Shown here in pieces: positions 1 through 9,500 of a stretch of DNA of 64,000 nucleotides (the stretch's first letter is position 1; every line of letters starts with the position of its first letter). Location: positions 1 to 64,000 of the forward strand of contig CAVOPT010000023.1 of assembly GCA_963698165.1 (NCBI GenBank). The letters run 5' to 3'. The DNA is from JAAYUJ01 sp963698165 (lineage in GTDB: Bacteria > Desulfobacterota > Syntrophobacteria > Syntrophobacterales > Syntrophobacteraceae). The notes beneath the pieces are model-generated. The model saw only the letters and a program-made list of their open reading frames with translations. It did not search any database and was not told the DNA's origin. A program made the translations under genes and the position numbers.

Positions 1-723
1 CAAAAGATTGTGCTTTTCAGGACCGGCCGCCGCCATGCCGGAGAAAATCTCGAAGACGTCCTTCAACAAAGGGAGCAGGGCATTCCCCCGCCTCTCCAGA
101 TGTGTGACGGGGCCAGCCGAAACCTGCCCAAAAGCCTCGAGACCATCCTCGCCAACTGCCTGACCCATGCTCGAAGACAGTTCGTGGATGTCGTGGAGGC
201 TTTTCCCGAGCCCTGTGCGCACGTCATAGAGCTTCTCTCCAGGGTCTACCATCACGATGATCAGGCCAGAGAACAGGGGCTCACGCCCCGGGAGCGGTTG
301 GCGTTCCACCAGGAAAAGAGCGGCCCCGTGATGACCGAGCTCAGGAGCTGGTGCGAGGAGCAGCTCGCCCGCAAGCTCGTCGAGCCCAACTCGGGCCTGG
401 GGAAGGCCATCCACTACATGCTCAAGCGGTGGAACGAGCTCACCCGGTTCCTCCACATCGAAGGAGCACCACTCGACAATAACCTCTGTGAAAGGGTTCT
501 GAAGATGGCGGTGCTCCATCGCAAAAACTGCTATTTCTACAAGACCCTTCATGGAGCTCACGTGGGCGATGTCTTCATGAGCCTCATTCACACCTGTCAG
601 CTGTCGGGAGAAAACCCCTTCGAGTATCTCAGGGCATTGCTGAAAAACAGCGCCAGAGTGGCCAGGTCTCCCGCAGACTGGCTTCCCTGGAATTACAGGA
701 CAACCCTCGCTGGCCCGGGATGA
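1..723 (+). CDS. IS66-family transposase, C-terminal part (5' end outside window)
   Basis: The reading frame is open from the first base and ends with TGA at 721-723, so only the last 240 residues are visible. They match the C-terminal half of the IS66 DDE transposase: the hallmark LDNNLCERVLKMAVLHRKN segment (about residue 157 of the visible part) carries the catalytic Glu, and a tail of the GDVFMSLIHTCQL/NPFEYL type follows. The protein would cut and join the ends of the element. It is convergent with the defence genes on the minus strand, and the element appears to have landed in the 3' end of the next gene. Family assignment is firm; whether the element is complete cannot be judged here. 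Confidence 0.9.
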   Translation, partial: QKIVLFRTGRRHAGENLEDVLQQREQGIPPPLQMCDGASRNLPKSLETILANCLTHARRQFVDVVEAFPEPCAHVIELLSRVYHHDDQAREQGLTPRERLAFHQEKSGPVMTELRSWCEEQLARKLVEPNSGLGKAIHYMLKRWNELTRFLHIEGAPLDNNLCERVLKMAVLHRKNCYFYKTLHGAHVGDVFMSLIHTCQLSGENPFEYLRALLKNSARVARSPADWLPWNYRTTLAGPG

Positions 724-1095
724 GCCCGGCCCCTCTCCCATGAGGTCCCCTTGAAACAGGGGGCCTCAAAACCTCTCATGGGCACCTCGATTCGCTCCAA
801 GCGGAACCCCAAACCAGCGCCATGAGCCAGGCCACTCGAGGAGATCACCCGGGGTGTTTTCCACTCACCAGAAACTTGCCCCACCCCCTCGGCTGAATGC
901 TCGCACAGCACCTTTCGTCCTCGGACTTCTGATTTCCCAGAAAGCGTGAACCCAGCCTGAAATCCGTCCCATCAGAGGTGCCCGCCTCGATCTCAACTTC
1001 GGAGCAGGCGCCACCCGCGCGGCACCGCAACCCAATCGGCTTTCAGGCCGTCCCTCCACAGACTCGCAGCCTTTCTGCTGCTTCGACCCGGTGAG
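724..1095. other. Gene-free flank: probable IS66 right end
   Basis: No supported gene was found in these 372 bases. They lie between the transposase stop and the 3' end of a truncated ATPase. The stretch from here to about 1150 is probably the right-hand non-coding part of the IS66 element. A short palindrome around 739-781 (CCCATGAGG...CCTCTCATGGG) is the only structure noticed. I could not place the terminal inverted repeat or a target duplication because the left end is outside the window. Confidence 0.4.
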
Positions 1096-2280
1096 CTACG
1101 GCGACCCGCTCGTTCGCCGGCCCCACGGACCCGCCCCCGCTCGAAAAATTCTGCCGCCTTGCACGCTTGCCGAAAGGACACTTTCTGTTTCAAAATACTC
1201 CTCTGCGGACTCCCCACAGAAACGCTCAAGTCGCTTGGCGACCAGCCTTCTTGTGAAGTCAATTGCTCGATCCTCCATGTTTGAAACATCGTTGCGGCCG
1301 TAGGCGCGGTATATGTCGAGGTATACCTCATCCACCTTCGACAGATCGATCGCCCCCGCGTAGAGCCTGCCTGGATAAACAGCAACCTTAAGCTTAATGA
1401 ACTCCTCCGACCAATTATTCAACGGAGCAAGGATCGTATCAACAACCTGTTCCATGTCGGAACGAGGAAGCTCCGAGAAGTCGTCAATGAAGACATAGAG
1501 GTGCTTCACATTCAGCACTTTCAGAATCTCACGCAGACGGACTATCAATCCTCGGATATTGAAAACTCGGATAAAGACCTGCGAGTAGTTCTGGCTGCGC
1601 TTCTTCTCCAGTTCGAGGATCATCTCAGCAAGGGCTTTCGCACTAACCGCAGGGCTAGTGCCCAGCTTGGCTGTAATTTCTGTAGCAACCTTTAGTTTTT
1701 CCTTCTGGGTATCTTCATCGTGTTTTGCCGCCTGAATCTGTGCTGTAATGTCAAGGTATTGGTTGGCCTTTAGTTCCTCCACGAACTCATCAAGTTTCTC
1801 AAAAAGCTCGGAAGCGACCCCTGTGAAGGCTTCTTTTGCCTGCGACCAGATACTGGAAGTGACCCGAGCTTTAATCTGGCTCTTGATTTCGCGTATCAGT
1901 TCAAGCACGAAGCTTTTGAAAACGCAGAGTCTCTCAACTGCTTCGGAGGATAGAGCATTTTGCAGGTCGATGGGAATTACGCCTACCACCTCTGACGTTG
2001 ACGCTTCGTAGAGCGTCTTTATGTCGATATATGCCCATGTTGATTGCGTCTCGGAGTTCAAGGCTTCCTGTGCACGCTGGAAAATTGTCGATTTGCCAGT
2101 ACCTTTGCGCCCGATGAGAAAGGTTGTGTTTGGTCGGAGAAGCGTATGCAGTACATGGTCATCAGGCAAGGGATCCACATACAGTGTGGAAACGAGTTCA
2201 TGGCCTTGCTCGTCAAAGAGTTCTGCTCGTCGGTAGAGCTTGAGCGTGTCCACTGCTCTGAGGAACTCTTGTTTTTTCAT
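1096..2280 (-). CDS. P-loop ATPase of a defence operon, C-terminus probably truncated by IS66
   Basis: A cytosolic ATPase of unknown specificity, 394 residues as read. The Walker A motif is GRKGTGKST, about 55 residues from the start, and LYVFIDDFSELP provides an acidic Walker B-like strand in the middle, with charged, probably coiled-coil helices between. ATG at 2280 is chosen because AAAGGGA lies just upstream; the longer open frame to 2400 overlaps the preceding gene. The last 15-20 residues are Gly/Arg/Pro-rich and unlike the rest, so the original C-terminus is probably lost and the frame runs into the IS66 flank. It follows the PHP-SMC ATPase and the 89-residue protein on the same strand, with 79 bases after the latter's stop. 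Function is inferred from context only. Confidence 0.65.
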   Translation of the reverse strand: MKKQEFLRAVDTLKLYRRAELFDEQGHELVSTLYVDPLPDDHVLHTLLRPNTTFLIGRKGTGKSTIFQRAQEALNSETQSTWAYIDIKTLYEASTSEVVGVIPIDLQNALSSEAVERLCVFKSFVLELIREIKSQIKARVTSSIWSQAKEAFTGVASELFEKLDEFVEELKANQYLDITAQIQAAKHDEDTQKEKLKVATEITAKLGTSPAVSAKALAEMILELEKKRSQNYSQVFIRVFNIRGLIVRLREILKVLNVKHLYVFIDDFSELPRSDMEQVVDTILAPLNNWSEEFIKLKVAVYPGRLYAGAIDLSKVDEVYLDIYRAYGRNDVSNMEDRAIDFTRRLVAKRLERFCGESAEEYFETESVLSASVQGGRIFRAGAGPWGRRTSGSP

Positions 2281-2359
2281 ATTATCCCTTTCTCGAACGC
2301 TGCAAATAACCGGTGCAAATGGAGCGCAGCGGAATTTGTATCCGAGTTGATTTGCCTTG

Positions 2360-2629
2360 TTAGAGAGATAGGTCAGAGCCAGGCCCATCTGCACTAGCAT
2401 TTGTCTTTAACGTCTCTTTTGTGACCTTATTGATATCACTGACCATGTCGTCGATGCTACGCTTCTCTTCCTCCGTGAAATCACCCTCAACAATTGGCGT
2501 TTCAAGCTCGCCAGCTTTGAGAAGCGCCTTGATCATGTCCGTATAGACGAAATTGCGCTCATCTCCATCGAACGACTGAAGGACCACTGTGATCTCCTCT
2601 TGGTCGTTTTTCCTAAATACGAGTTTCAT
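2360..2629 (-). CDS. Small acidic protein between two defence ATPases
   Basis: An 89-residue protein that I do not recognise. It is acidic and has no membrane segment or signal peptide; the first 45 residues look folded (alternating beta-like stretches such as ITVVLQSF) and the last 25 look disordered. Its ATG overlaps the 3' end of the PHP-SMC gene by 17 bases, which implies translational coupling and co-expression. The overlap and the conserved direction with the following ATPase suggest an adaptor, an inhibitor/antitoxin or a small subunit of the same system. That role is inference. Confidence 0.6.
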   Translation of the reverse strand: MKLVFRKNDQEEITVVLQSFDGDERNFVYTDMIKALLKAGELETPIVEGDFTEEEKRSIDDMVSDINKVTKETLKTNASADGPGSDLSL

Positions 2630-4946
2630 CTGCCCCCCTGAACCGTTTAAGGTTGTACTTTTTGACGCGCTTCTTGATCGATGCCTTTCCGCCGTCGGTG
2701 GTAGCGGCTATCACGTCCACAACATCGAGGTCTCCTATCTCACCTTCGAGTGGGCTCGATCTAATCGTCATGAACTTATCCTCATTCCTACACACAATCA
2801 CGTTCTGAGCGTCGCCTAGCATCGGTATCGTTGCATTGTGGGAGACCAGGATGATCTGCCGTGCCGACTTGCACTTCTTGATTGCCTTGAGAAGACCCGA
2901 ATTGATGTAGGTGGTCGCGAGATTATCCTCTGGCTGATCAATGATGAGCGGAGCCGTGTCGGTTTCACATCCCAATACGAGATCGAGTATCACCGATGTC
3001 TTCCACCCAGCACTAAGCTGATCGAAATCTTTCCCATCGTTAGTGGTTATGCGGTATTTCTTCCGGTTCAGCGCTTGGAATCGACTTAACACCTCACGAT
3101 GCAGGTCCGCGTAGCTGCCGATATTCGGCGCCCTCTTGCGGAATCCGGCAGATGACAGGGCCAAGGCCGCAGGAGTAATTTCCTCGAAACTATGAATCTG
3201 ACAATCGGACCGGAGTGTCTGGTTCAGAATCTCAACAAACTTGGTGGGAGTGAGCTCGAATGTATTCTCGATGAACAGTCGGTGGCCCATGGACTCGACC
3301 ACTCTCGTACTGCACTTGATGGAGAATTTTGCAATTCGGTCACGAGACGCGTAGAACACCCGGACGTACTTCAGGTAGTTTCGAATCGCCCCCAGTAGCA
3401 TGCCGAACTGGTAACTTTTGGTCTTCGTCTCTCGGTCCTTGAGGGTCTGCAACTGATGTATCGCGTCAGCGTGCTTGAAAATTACTTTACGGACATCTGA
3501 CTCAAAAAGTGCTGCCGCACGAGCCACATTGAGTTCTGCCTTCAGCCCTTCAACAAGGCCCTTGTTGTGGACAACGAAAGGGTTTTTCTCTAGGAATATC
3601 TCGATATCATCTAAGGCCTTCGTGTGCCGCTTGTGAATGGGATCTGAATACTCAAAGGTCTCCACGACTGAGTCGGTTGGTTTGAGGTATTTCAAAGGAT
3701 TCCGCTTGATAAGCGTGGTCACCACAAGTCGCGACAGCACTGGGATTGTTTTCAACTCTTCTTCAATGGCTTCAATCTTCTCCGCGGCTTCCACCATCAG
3801 GCTGAGACTTTGGTTCAGTTGGGCCAACCCGTTCTCAATCTCGGTCCTTTCGATCTTGTCCCCAGGGAAGAGACTTCGAAGTAGGGCGATGCTGTCAATC
3901 GTGTTGTCGTGATCTTTCTGATCGCACACCTTGACGATGTAGTTCTGCTCCAAGTAGTGCGGCACTTGACCTGTGGGGCTATCAACTGAAATCTGGTCAA
4001 CACCATATGGGAGATAATTGCTGCCAGAAAAATCCCCACGAAGTCTTCGGAACACCGAGTCTACAAACAGCGTCTTACCACTGGACGACCCTCCGATGAC
4101 CACATTGAGCCCCGGCGTAAGAGCCACGTCGATATCCAGATATTCATTCGATAGAGATACGTGTCGTATGAATTCAGCCCAAGTGTCTGGCCGGGTTCCG
4201 TAAACAAGTCGAGCAGACTCAGACAAGGACAAGCGAAGTCCATTGAAAGTCGGACTCGATAGCATCCAGGTAGGGATAAAGGGCTCTGCCTGCGGTGCCT
4301 TCGACTCTGGATACTTCTTAGGATTGTAGTTGTCGGTTGAGGTGATCAGGTTGACAAACTCTGAGATTCCGAGCCGGCGAAAGTATTCGTGCGTACTATC
4401 CAAACCCGAGTTGCTGCGTGCAGTGAATCCATCGAAGTGGTTGTAGTAGATGCTGCGCTCAATTGTGGTGTCGAACTGCACACCCTTTGGAATCGATTTG
4501 TCGAAGGTGGAATGTGATTGACCACCATGAGGAAGGAGAACAAATTCGTAGGCATCAAAGTGCCTTGCAATATCCTCGATGCTCGGAAGCTGGTCGGAAG
4601 CGCACACTCTCTTTTTGGGATACAGCTTGTCAAGAATTACATTCAAGGCGTCTATGGTGTTTGCATCGACCGGATTGCGGAAGAAAATGTGGCAATGGTA
4701 GGGCGGTTCATCGCGGTAGTTGCGAACGTGCAACTCCGCTCCGATCAACATGTGGGGGAACAAGGATGTGGCATTTAGGTAGGCCGCTTTGTTTATGGTG
4801 TTGTGATCAGTCAGCGCGATGAGGTACGGCGATCCCATTGCGCATTCCTGAACCTTCTCGTGTAGCTTGGCGATGTTGTATGCAGAATCAAGTTGATCGG
4901 GGTTCTCCGACGTGTGAATATGAAGGTCTATGTATACGGGTTTCAA
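2613..4946 (-). CDS. PHP-domain / SMC-like ATPase fusion (Ppl- or TrlF-like defence protein)
   Basis: A 777-residue fusion. Residues 1 to about 210 form a PHP (polymerase/histidinol phosphatase) metal-dependent hydrolase, seen in LHIHT (8-12), ALTDHN (44-49), GAELH (69-73), the LLPHGG region (about 137) and STDNYN (203). Residues 265-777 form an SMC/ABC-type ATPase with Walker A GGSSSGKT (285-292), helical middle, signature LSAG (644-647), Walker B LIIDQPEDN (about 667) and the H-loop SHN (about 702). This architecture matches Ppl, an anti-phage protein described by Gao and colleagues in 2020, and proteins named TrlF-like. The likely start is TTG at 4946, preceded by AGAGG. It leads a three-gene operon. 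The fold is clear; the exact defence type is inference. Confidence 0.75.
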   Translation of the reverse strand: MKPVYIDLHIHTSENPDQLDSAYNIAKLHEKVQECAMGSPYLIALTDHNTINKAAYLNATSLFPHMLIGAELHVRNYRDEPPYHCHIFFRNPVDANTIDALNVILDKLYPKKRVCASDQLPSIEDIARHFDAYEFVLLPHGGQSHSTFDKSIPKGVQFDTTIERSIYYNHFDGFTARSNSGLDSTHEYFRRLGISEFVNLITSTDNYNPKKYPESKAPQAEPFIPTWMLSSPTFNGLRLSLSESARLVYGTRPDTWAEFIRHVSLSNEYLDIDVALTPGLNVVIGGSSSGKTLFVDSVFRRLRGDFSGSNYLPYGVDQISVDSPTGQVPHYLEQNYIVKVCDQKDHDNTIDSIALLRSLFPGDKIERTEIENGLAQLNQSLSLMVEAAEKIEAIEEELKTIPVLSRLVVTTLIKRNPLKYLKPTDSVVETFEYSDPIHKRHTKALDDIEIFLEKNPFVVHNKGLVEGLKAELNVARAAALFESDVRKVIFKHADAIHQLQTLKDRETKTKSYQFGMLLGAIRNYLKYVRVFYASRDRIAKFSIKCSTRVVESMGHRLFIENTFELTPTKFVEILNQTLRSDCQIHSFEEITPAALALSSAGFRKRAPNIGSYADLHREVLSRFQALNRKKYRITTNDGKDFDQLSAGWKTSVILDLVLGCETDTAPLIIDQPEDNLATTYINSGLLKAIKKCKSARQIILVSHNATIPMLGDAQNVIVCRNEDKFMTIRSSPLEGEIGDLDVVDVIAATTDGGKASIKKRVKKYNLKRFRGADETRI

Positions 4947-5134
4947 ATGATTCGCCTCTCGGTTTTCTGTTCAAAGATAGCTTTCACCCTTCGGATAGCT
5001 GAATAACCCCACCGAATGTTCGGCGACTCAAACGCTCCGCACTTAAGACTCACGCTGCTCTCTCTAACGCGGCCATCACCCGGAGCGCGCTGTTTGCGCG
5101 ATCGGGTTCATGGCGTTGTTATGCGCCCACGCTA

Positions 5135-6232
5135 CTATTGCTGTCCGTACATGGCCCATCTGTTCATTCGTTCAATATACTTCTGCCCGCCAAGAGCTAC
5201 GCCGCCTAGGATGGATACGACAATGCCGGCCACGGCGACTAAGGGGCCTGCCACAAACAGGCCAGCGACACCGGCCGGCACTCCGATAATTGTTGAATAC
5301 TCGCCCAGTCTCGTAAGAGTCTTCGCCGTTTTTAGGCTCTTACGTGCCTTCCCGATATCCTCAAGAACAACAGCTGTTGGGTCAGCTTGGTTGGCGCGAA
5401 TCGTTTCAGTCCAGTCTGTGAGTTTGTGCCGCAGACCCTGCGCTTCAGGAGAAAGCGCTACTGCGATGGTTTCGCGCAGGGTGCCTCCAATCGGTACCCG
5501 CTGAAGTTGTTTGCAAGCGACCCTCAAGAGCACAATGCGCTCAGCGCTGGTGTCAATCAGGGGAAGCTCGCCAGCGGAAACCGCGGCGGCGTCGAGAGGC
5601 AAGGCGCTCAGCGCAGCGTTCTGGAGCGAACTTGTCAGAACACGTCGATAAGCCTGATGGCACCCGATAACCGGCTTGAGGGCGGTGTAAGCTTCGCTCA
5701 CCGCGTTCCATGCCGCAAGTTCTTCGCTTGAGTATTCGTCAGGTGAAATTGGGATGATTTTCCTCAGAATGTTTCGAATTTCAAGAGCTTCAAAAGACTT
5801 GCCACCCATGGCCTCCCAAGTGCGATAGGCGGACATGAAAATGTCGTACCGCTCCACCAGTTCTTTGTGGGACCAGGTGTGTCCCCGGTCGCGGAGCATG
5901 GCAAGTACCAGACTGGGTGAGAGTCCTGGTGCCTCTACTAGATCGTCGTCTACTCCTGCATCCGTTGGAACGACGAGACCTCGCTCTACCAGCTCTCCCT
6001 TCCACTCCCCAGGGAACCAAAATGGAACAAGGATCCTTCCACTCAATACGAGATGTTCGAACGCGTTGGCAATCAGATGTTCCCTTGGTGGGGCACTCAT
6101 GAGGTGGCGGACAAATCCGTCTCCAATGATCGGGTCGTCGTCCAAAAGGTGCTCCCGCACTGCAGAGTACAAGAGCGCCCGGGCCATGGGCTCGTCCAAC
6201 ACAGCCCCATTCGGGAGGTCGTCAGTGCTCAT
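5135..6232 (-). CDS. Unknown protein with C-terminal hydrophobic hairpin, in defence island
   Basis: A 365-residue protein. ATG at 6232 has GAGG seven bases upstream. The first 300 residues are soluble, helical and acidic, without a motif I recognise. Near residues 315-350 two glycine/alanine/valine-rich hydrophobic stretches (GVPAGVAGLFVAGPLVAVAG and IVVSILGGVALGG) form a probable membrane hairpin followed by a short basic tail. The gene lies between the SIR2-STAND gene and the PHP-SMC gene, all on the minus strand, but is separated from them by about 340 and 190 bases, so co-transcription is uncertain. A membrane-acting effector or anchor is possible; no function is assigned. Confidence 0.6.
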   Translation of the reverse strand: MSTDDLPNGAVLDEPMARALLYSAVREHLLDDDPIIGDGFVRHLMSAPPREHLIANAFEHLVLSGRILVPFWFPGEWKGELVERGLVVPTDAGVDDDLVEAPGLSPSLVLAMLRDRGHTWSHKELVERYDIFMSAYRTWEAMGGKSFEALEIRNILRKIIPISPDEYSSEELAAWNAVSEAYTALKPVIGCHQAYRRVLTSSLQNAALSALPLDAAAVSAGELPLIDTSAERIVLLRVACKQLQRVPIGGTLRETIAVALSPEAQGLRHKLTDWTETIRANQADPTAVVLEDIGKARKSLKTAKTLTRLGEYSTIIGVPAGVAGLFVAGPLVAVAGIVVSILGGVALGGQKYIERMNRWAMYGQQ

Positions 6233-6575
6233 ATAGTTACCTCTTCTGGTCGGTTGAGGTGTGCATAACGTGAAGATCTGCCGCACTTTGCCGTCGGCAG
6301 AATCTCCTGGTTGGGGTCGCGGTCAGTCATAGTGTCGATTCTTGAGACTCCGCTGCCCCGCTGTGATCCCTCTGCCAATTTTGCATCGGTTCCACAATCC
6401 TACACTGACCAAGTTGTAATTCAATGACTAACCCCAGTTTCTCGGAAAGGCGACAACTCCCGTTGCATCAATTACTTCCTGGTGTCCAATCCTGCCATCG
6501 CACCTGTGACCCATCTCCTTGGCTTTGGGGTACCTTTGGGACGGAAGGGTAGAAAGACTCTTCTTCAGACACAGC
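6233..6575. other. Gene-free spacer in the defence island
   Basis: These 343 bases lie between the SIR2-STAND stop and the next start. No coding frame, tRNA or clear hairpin was seen. The stretch is less GC-rich than its surroundings (for example around 6395-6425) and may hold the promoter of the 365-residue protein, but no convincing -35/-10 pair was found. Confidence 0.35.
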
Positions 6576-9500
6576 TCACTCAGGCCAAGGAACGTCCAGG
6601 GAAATTGGTTTTTGATCACGCCAAAGTGCTGAAGATTCTAGATCGTGCAGCTTGGCACGGTCACTCAGTGCTGCAACAAGCGTGCTGAGCAAATTGTAGT
6701 CGGAGACATGGAGTCTTGACTGCACATGAGATAGGACGGGCTCCATAGTCCATTCCATGAATGCATCGTCCGGTTTGAGGGCGCTCTTCAATTGACCAAT
6801 GAGCAGGGGGACCATATGGGTACGGGCAACGCCAAGTTCCAGCAGAGACAGGCAGAGACGCAACCACAGAATGCGGGGAATCACGTATGCTGGTCCTTCC
6901 GCCCGGAGTGCCCATGCCTTTGCTACTTCCCTGGCTGCATCGCTGAACCGCTCGGTCATCAGTGCAATTCGGGCGAGGTGACACCGCGAGCTCGGCAGCT
7001 CAAAGCCGCCATCAACAAGAACCATCAACAACTCGTTGGCTTTCGCGTAGTCGCCCCGCTTGTAGAACTCAAGGGCGAAGGAACGCGCTTGCGTTAGCGT
7101 CATCCGCCCCATATCCGGCGGGCTGAGGGTCTTGCTGTCGAAGAATTCTGGCGGGAAACTACGAAGACGCTCCTCTGCTTTCTTTAGATCGGCAAGCCTG
7201 TCAACTGCAGCTGCTACCGCATCTTCCCACGGAAGCTCTTCAACTTTGATGGCGTCATATGGCAGGAGATGGGGGACTTGGACGTCCATCTGTCTGAGCA
7301 ATTCAGTAACCTTGGTGAGTTCGTAACGATTGAAATAAGGCTCACCTTGCCCCCACGCCCACTTATATGCGGCGATGGCGTGCCTCTTGGCCCGCTCCTC
7401 GTCGTCGAGGGCGAGCCAGAGCATCGCAAGGTTACGATGCGATGGCCGGCTGAAGTCAGTGAGTCGTTCTGCCTCACGTCGCGGCTCCGTCAGCTGGCCC
7501 AGATGGAACTTGGCTAGGGCGAGTCCCGTTTCTGATTCCGCGTCTTGAATTCGGCTTTCCTGGGCCATCCGCACGGCTTCCTGTAGGTTTGGCAAAGCAA
7601 GTGCCCACTCACGTTGCTCCAGATGCCATGCTCCACGCAACCAACGAAGATCACGAATGATAGAACGACTCTTGCCTGCATTGGCAAGATCCTCAGCTTT
7701 GGCAAGGAATTCTTCGAACGCATCTCCACGGCGAAACCGCAGCTGTGCGAAGCGGCATTCAGCCTCACCCGGAAGGTAATGTAGACGAGTTAGGCTTCGT
7801 TCCATTGGATCAAGCAAACGCCACAATTCTTCGGCGTCCTTCCAGCGTCCCTGGTTCGACATCTGAACCATGCGATTGAGGCGTGCCAGGAAAACTAGCT
7901 CTTGATTGTCAAGCACATCTGCAAGCCTGGCAGCCAATATCAGGCAGCGATCCTGGTTCGCCAGTCTATTGAGAGCGGCAAGTGTATCAGAGATGGCGAA
8001 TAGTCCCTGTTGAACATTACCCCAGTCAGCCAGATCCAGTACATGCAACAAGGAAGCGCAATGGGCTGAAAAGGCATGCTCGTATTCGCCAATGCGATGA
8101 AGTGCAATACCTGCGTGGTTAGCAACGATTGCGGCAGCCGATCCGGACAGCGAGTTTGGAAGTGTCTTCCAGTCCTCGCTGAAAAATGGTCGCAATATCG
8201 AGATGATCTCCGAGTTGGCCTCCAAAGTGAAGAGGAGCGCGCTTGCCAAGTCGCCTGCATAGGCCCAGAACGCGTCCTCATACCGTCCAAGTTTTTGCAG
8301 AGTGCGCACAATACTCAGTCCTGCGTGCAAGTCATCCAGAGTGTCAGCATACTCGTAAGGGTTGTGGGGCAGCGAAGAGAAGTAATCCACGACGCGCTCC
8401 CCGTAGCGCTGTCTTTCCTCCGGTTTCATTCGCCGTGCGGCAACACCGCGAACTACTGGGTGAAGGTCATACCGTTTCTTTCGTCCATCATATTGCAGGA
8501 GGCTGCGTCGTTCGAGATCGCGGACGGTTTCGCGTAACCTCCTTGGCGCTTCGCAATACTCCGCAGATTCACGCCACGTCTTCACGGCTTGTCGATAGTC
8601 CTCCCACCTTGCGAGTGCGGCTTCGTATTGGGTCCGCCTTTCGGCCTTTTCTGCGGTGGATAGGAGTTCCCAATCCCAGTCTCTCTCCGGAGGTACCGGC
8701 TTCCTGCCCTTCTCTGGCTCGTCTAGCAAGTGGGGATTGAATACTTCGAGCGTTTCATAGTCAACAGAACCGGAGAGGAGCGCGAGTGTGGAGAGGAGTT
8801 GGACGCTTCTTTCCGGCAACACAGCAAATGCCGCATCAAGGATATGGTTGCGTCGCTGAGTAAGAGTGAGCTGGCCCAGATCAAGCTGGCAGCCACCGTC
8901 GGGATTCACTGACCAAGCGTCGAAGTTCCCGCGGCTTGGCAGGAAGTCATTGACAAGACCTGCTAGCACACCGATGACCAGCGGGTGGTTCTCGCAATTA
9001 GTGGTGAGGTAGCTCTGGATGGCAACAGAGTCGCCCTCGACGCCACAGAAGCGCATCAACTTCTCGGCATCTGACGGGCGTAGACCGGGCAGGGAGAGAC
9101 GCCTTCCGCCCGCGATTGTCTGGCCCGAAGGATTGAGCAAAACGCGAGGGGTGAGACGAGTACTGATGAGGATTTTCGACGGGGCGACGGCTGCAAGGGC
9201 GCGCAGGAGATCGGAATCCTCATCGTAGATAGCATCGCACGGGTTGCGGGTGAGCGCTTTGTCGATGGGGGCATTGATCTCTTCATCCGGGACTTCCGCG
9301 GCATCGATGCGGTGGTACGCCACGAGAACACGTTCCAGGCCATCGAGGATGAGCAGCCAGGGCCGGTTGTGAAGACAAAGGATAATATCGGCCTGCATCT
9401 CGGCAGTCTTCCGCTTTGCGAACTCCTTCAGGGGGCGCCCGGTCATGTAAGCGAGGGCACGGTGGCAGAAGTCCTGCATGCTGGCACCACGCTCATAGAA

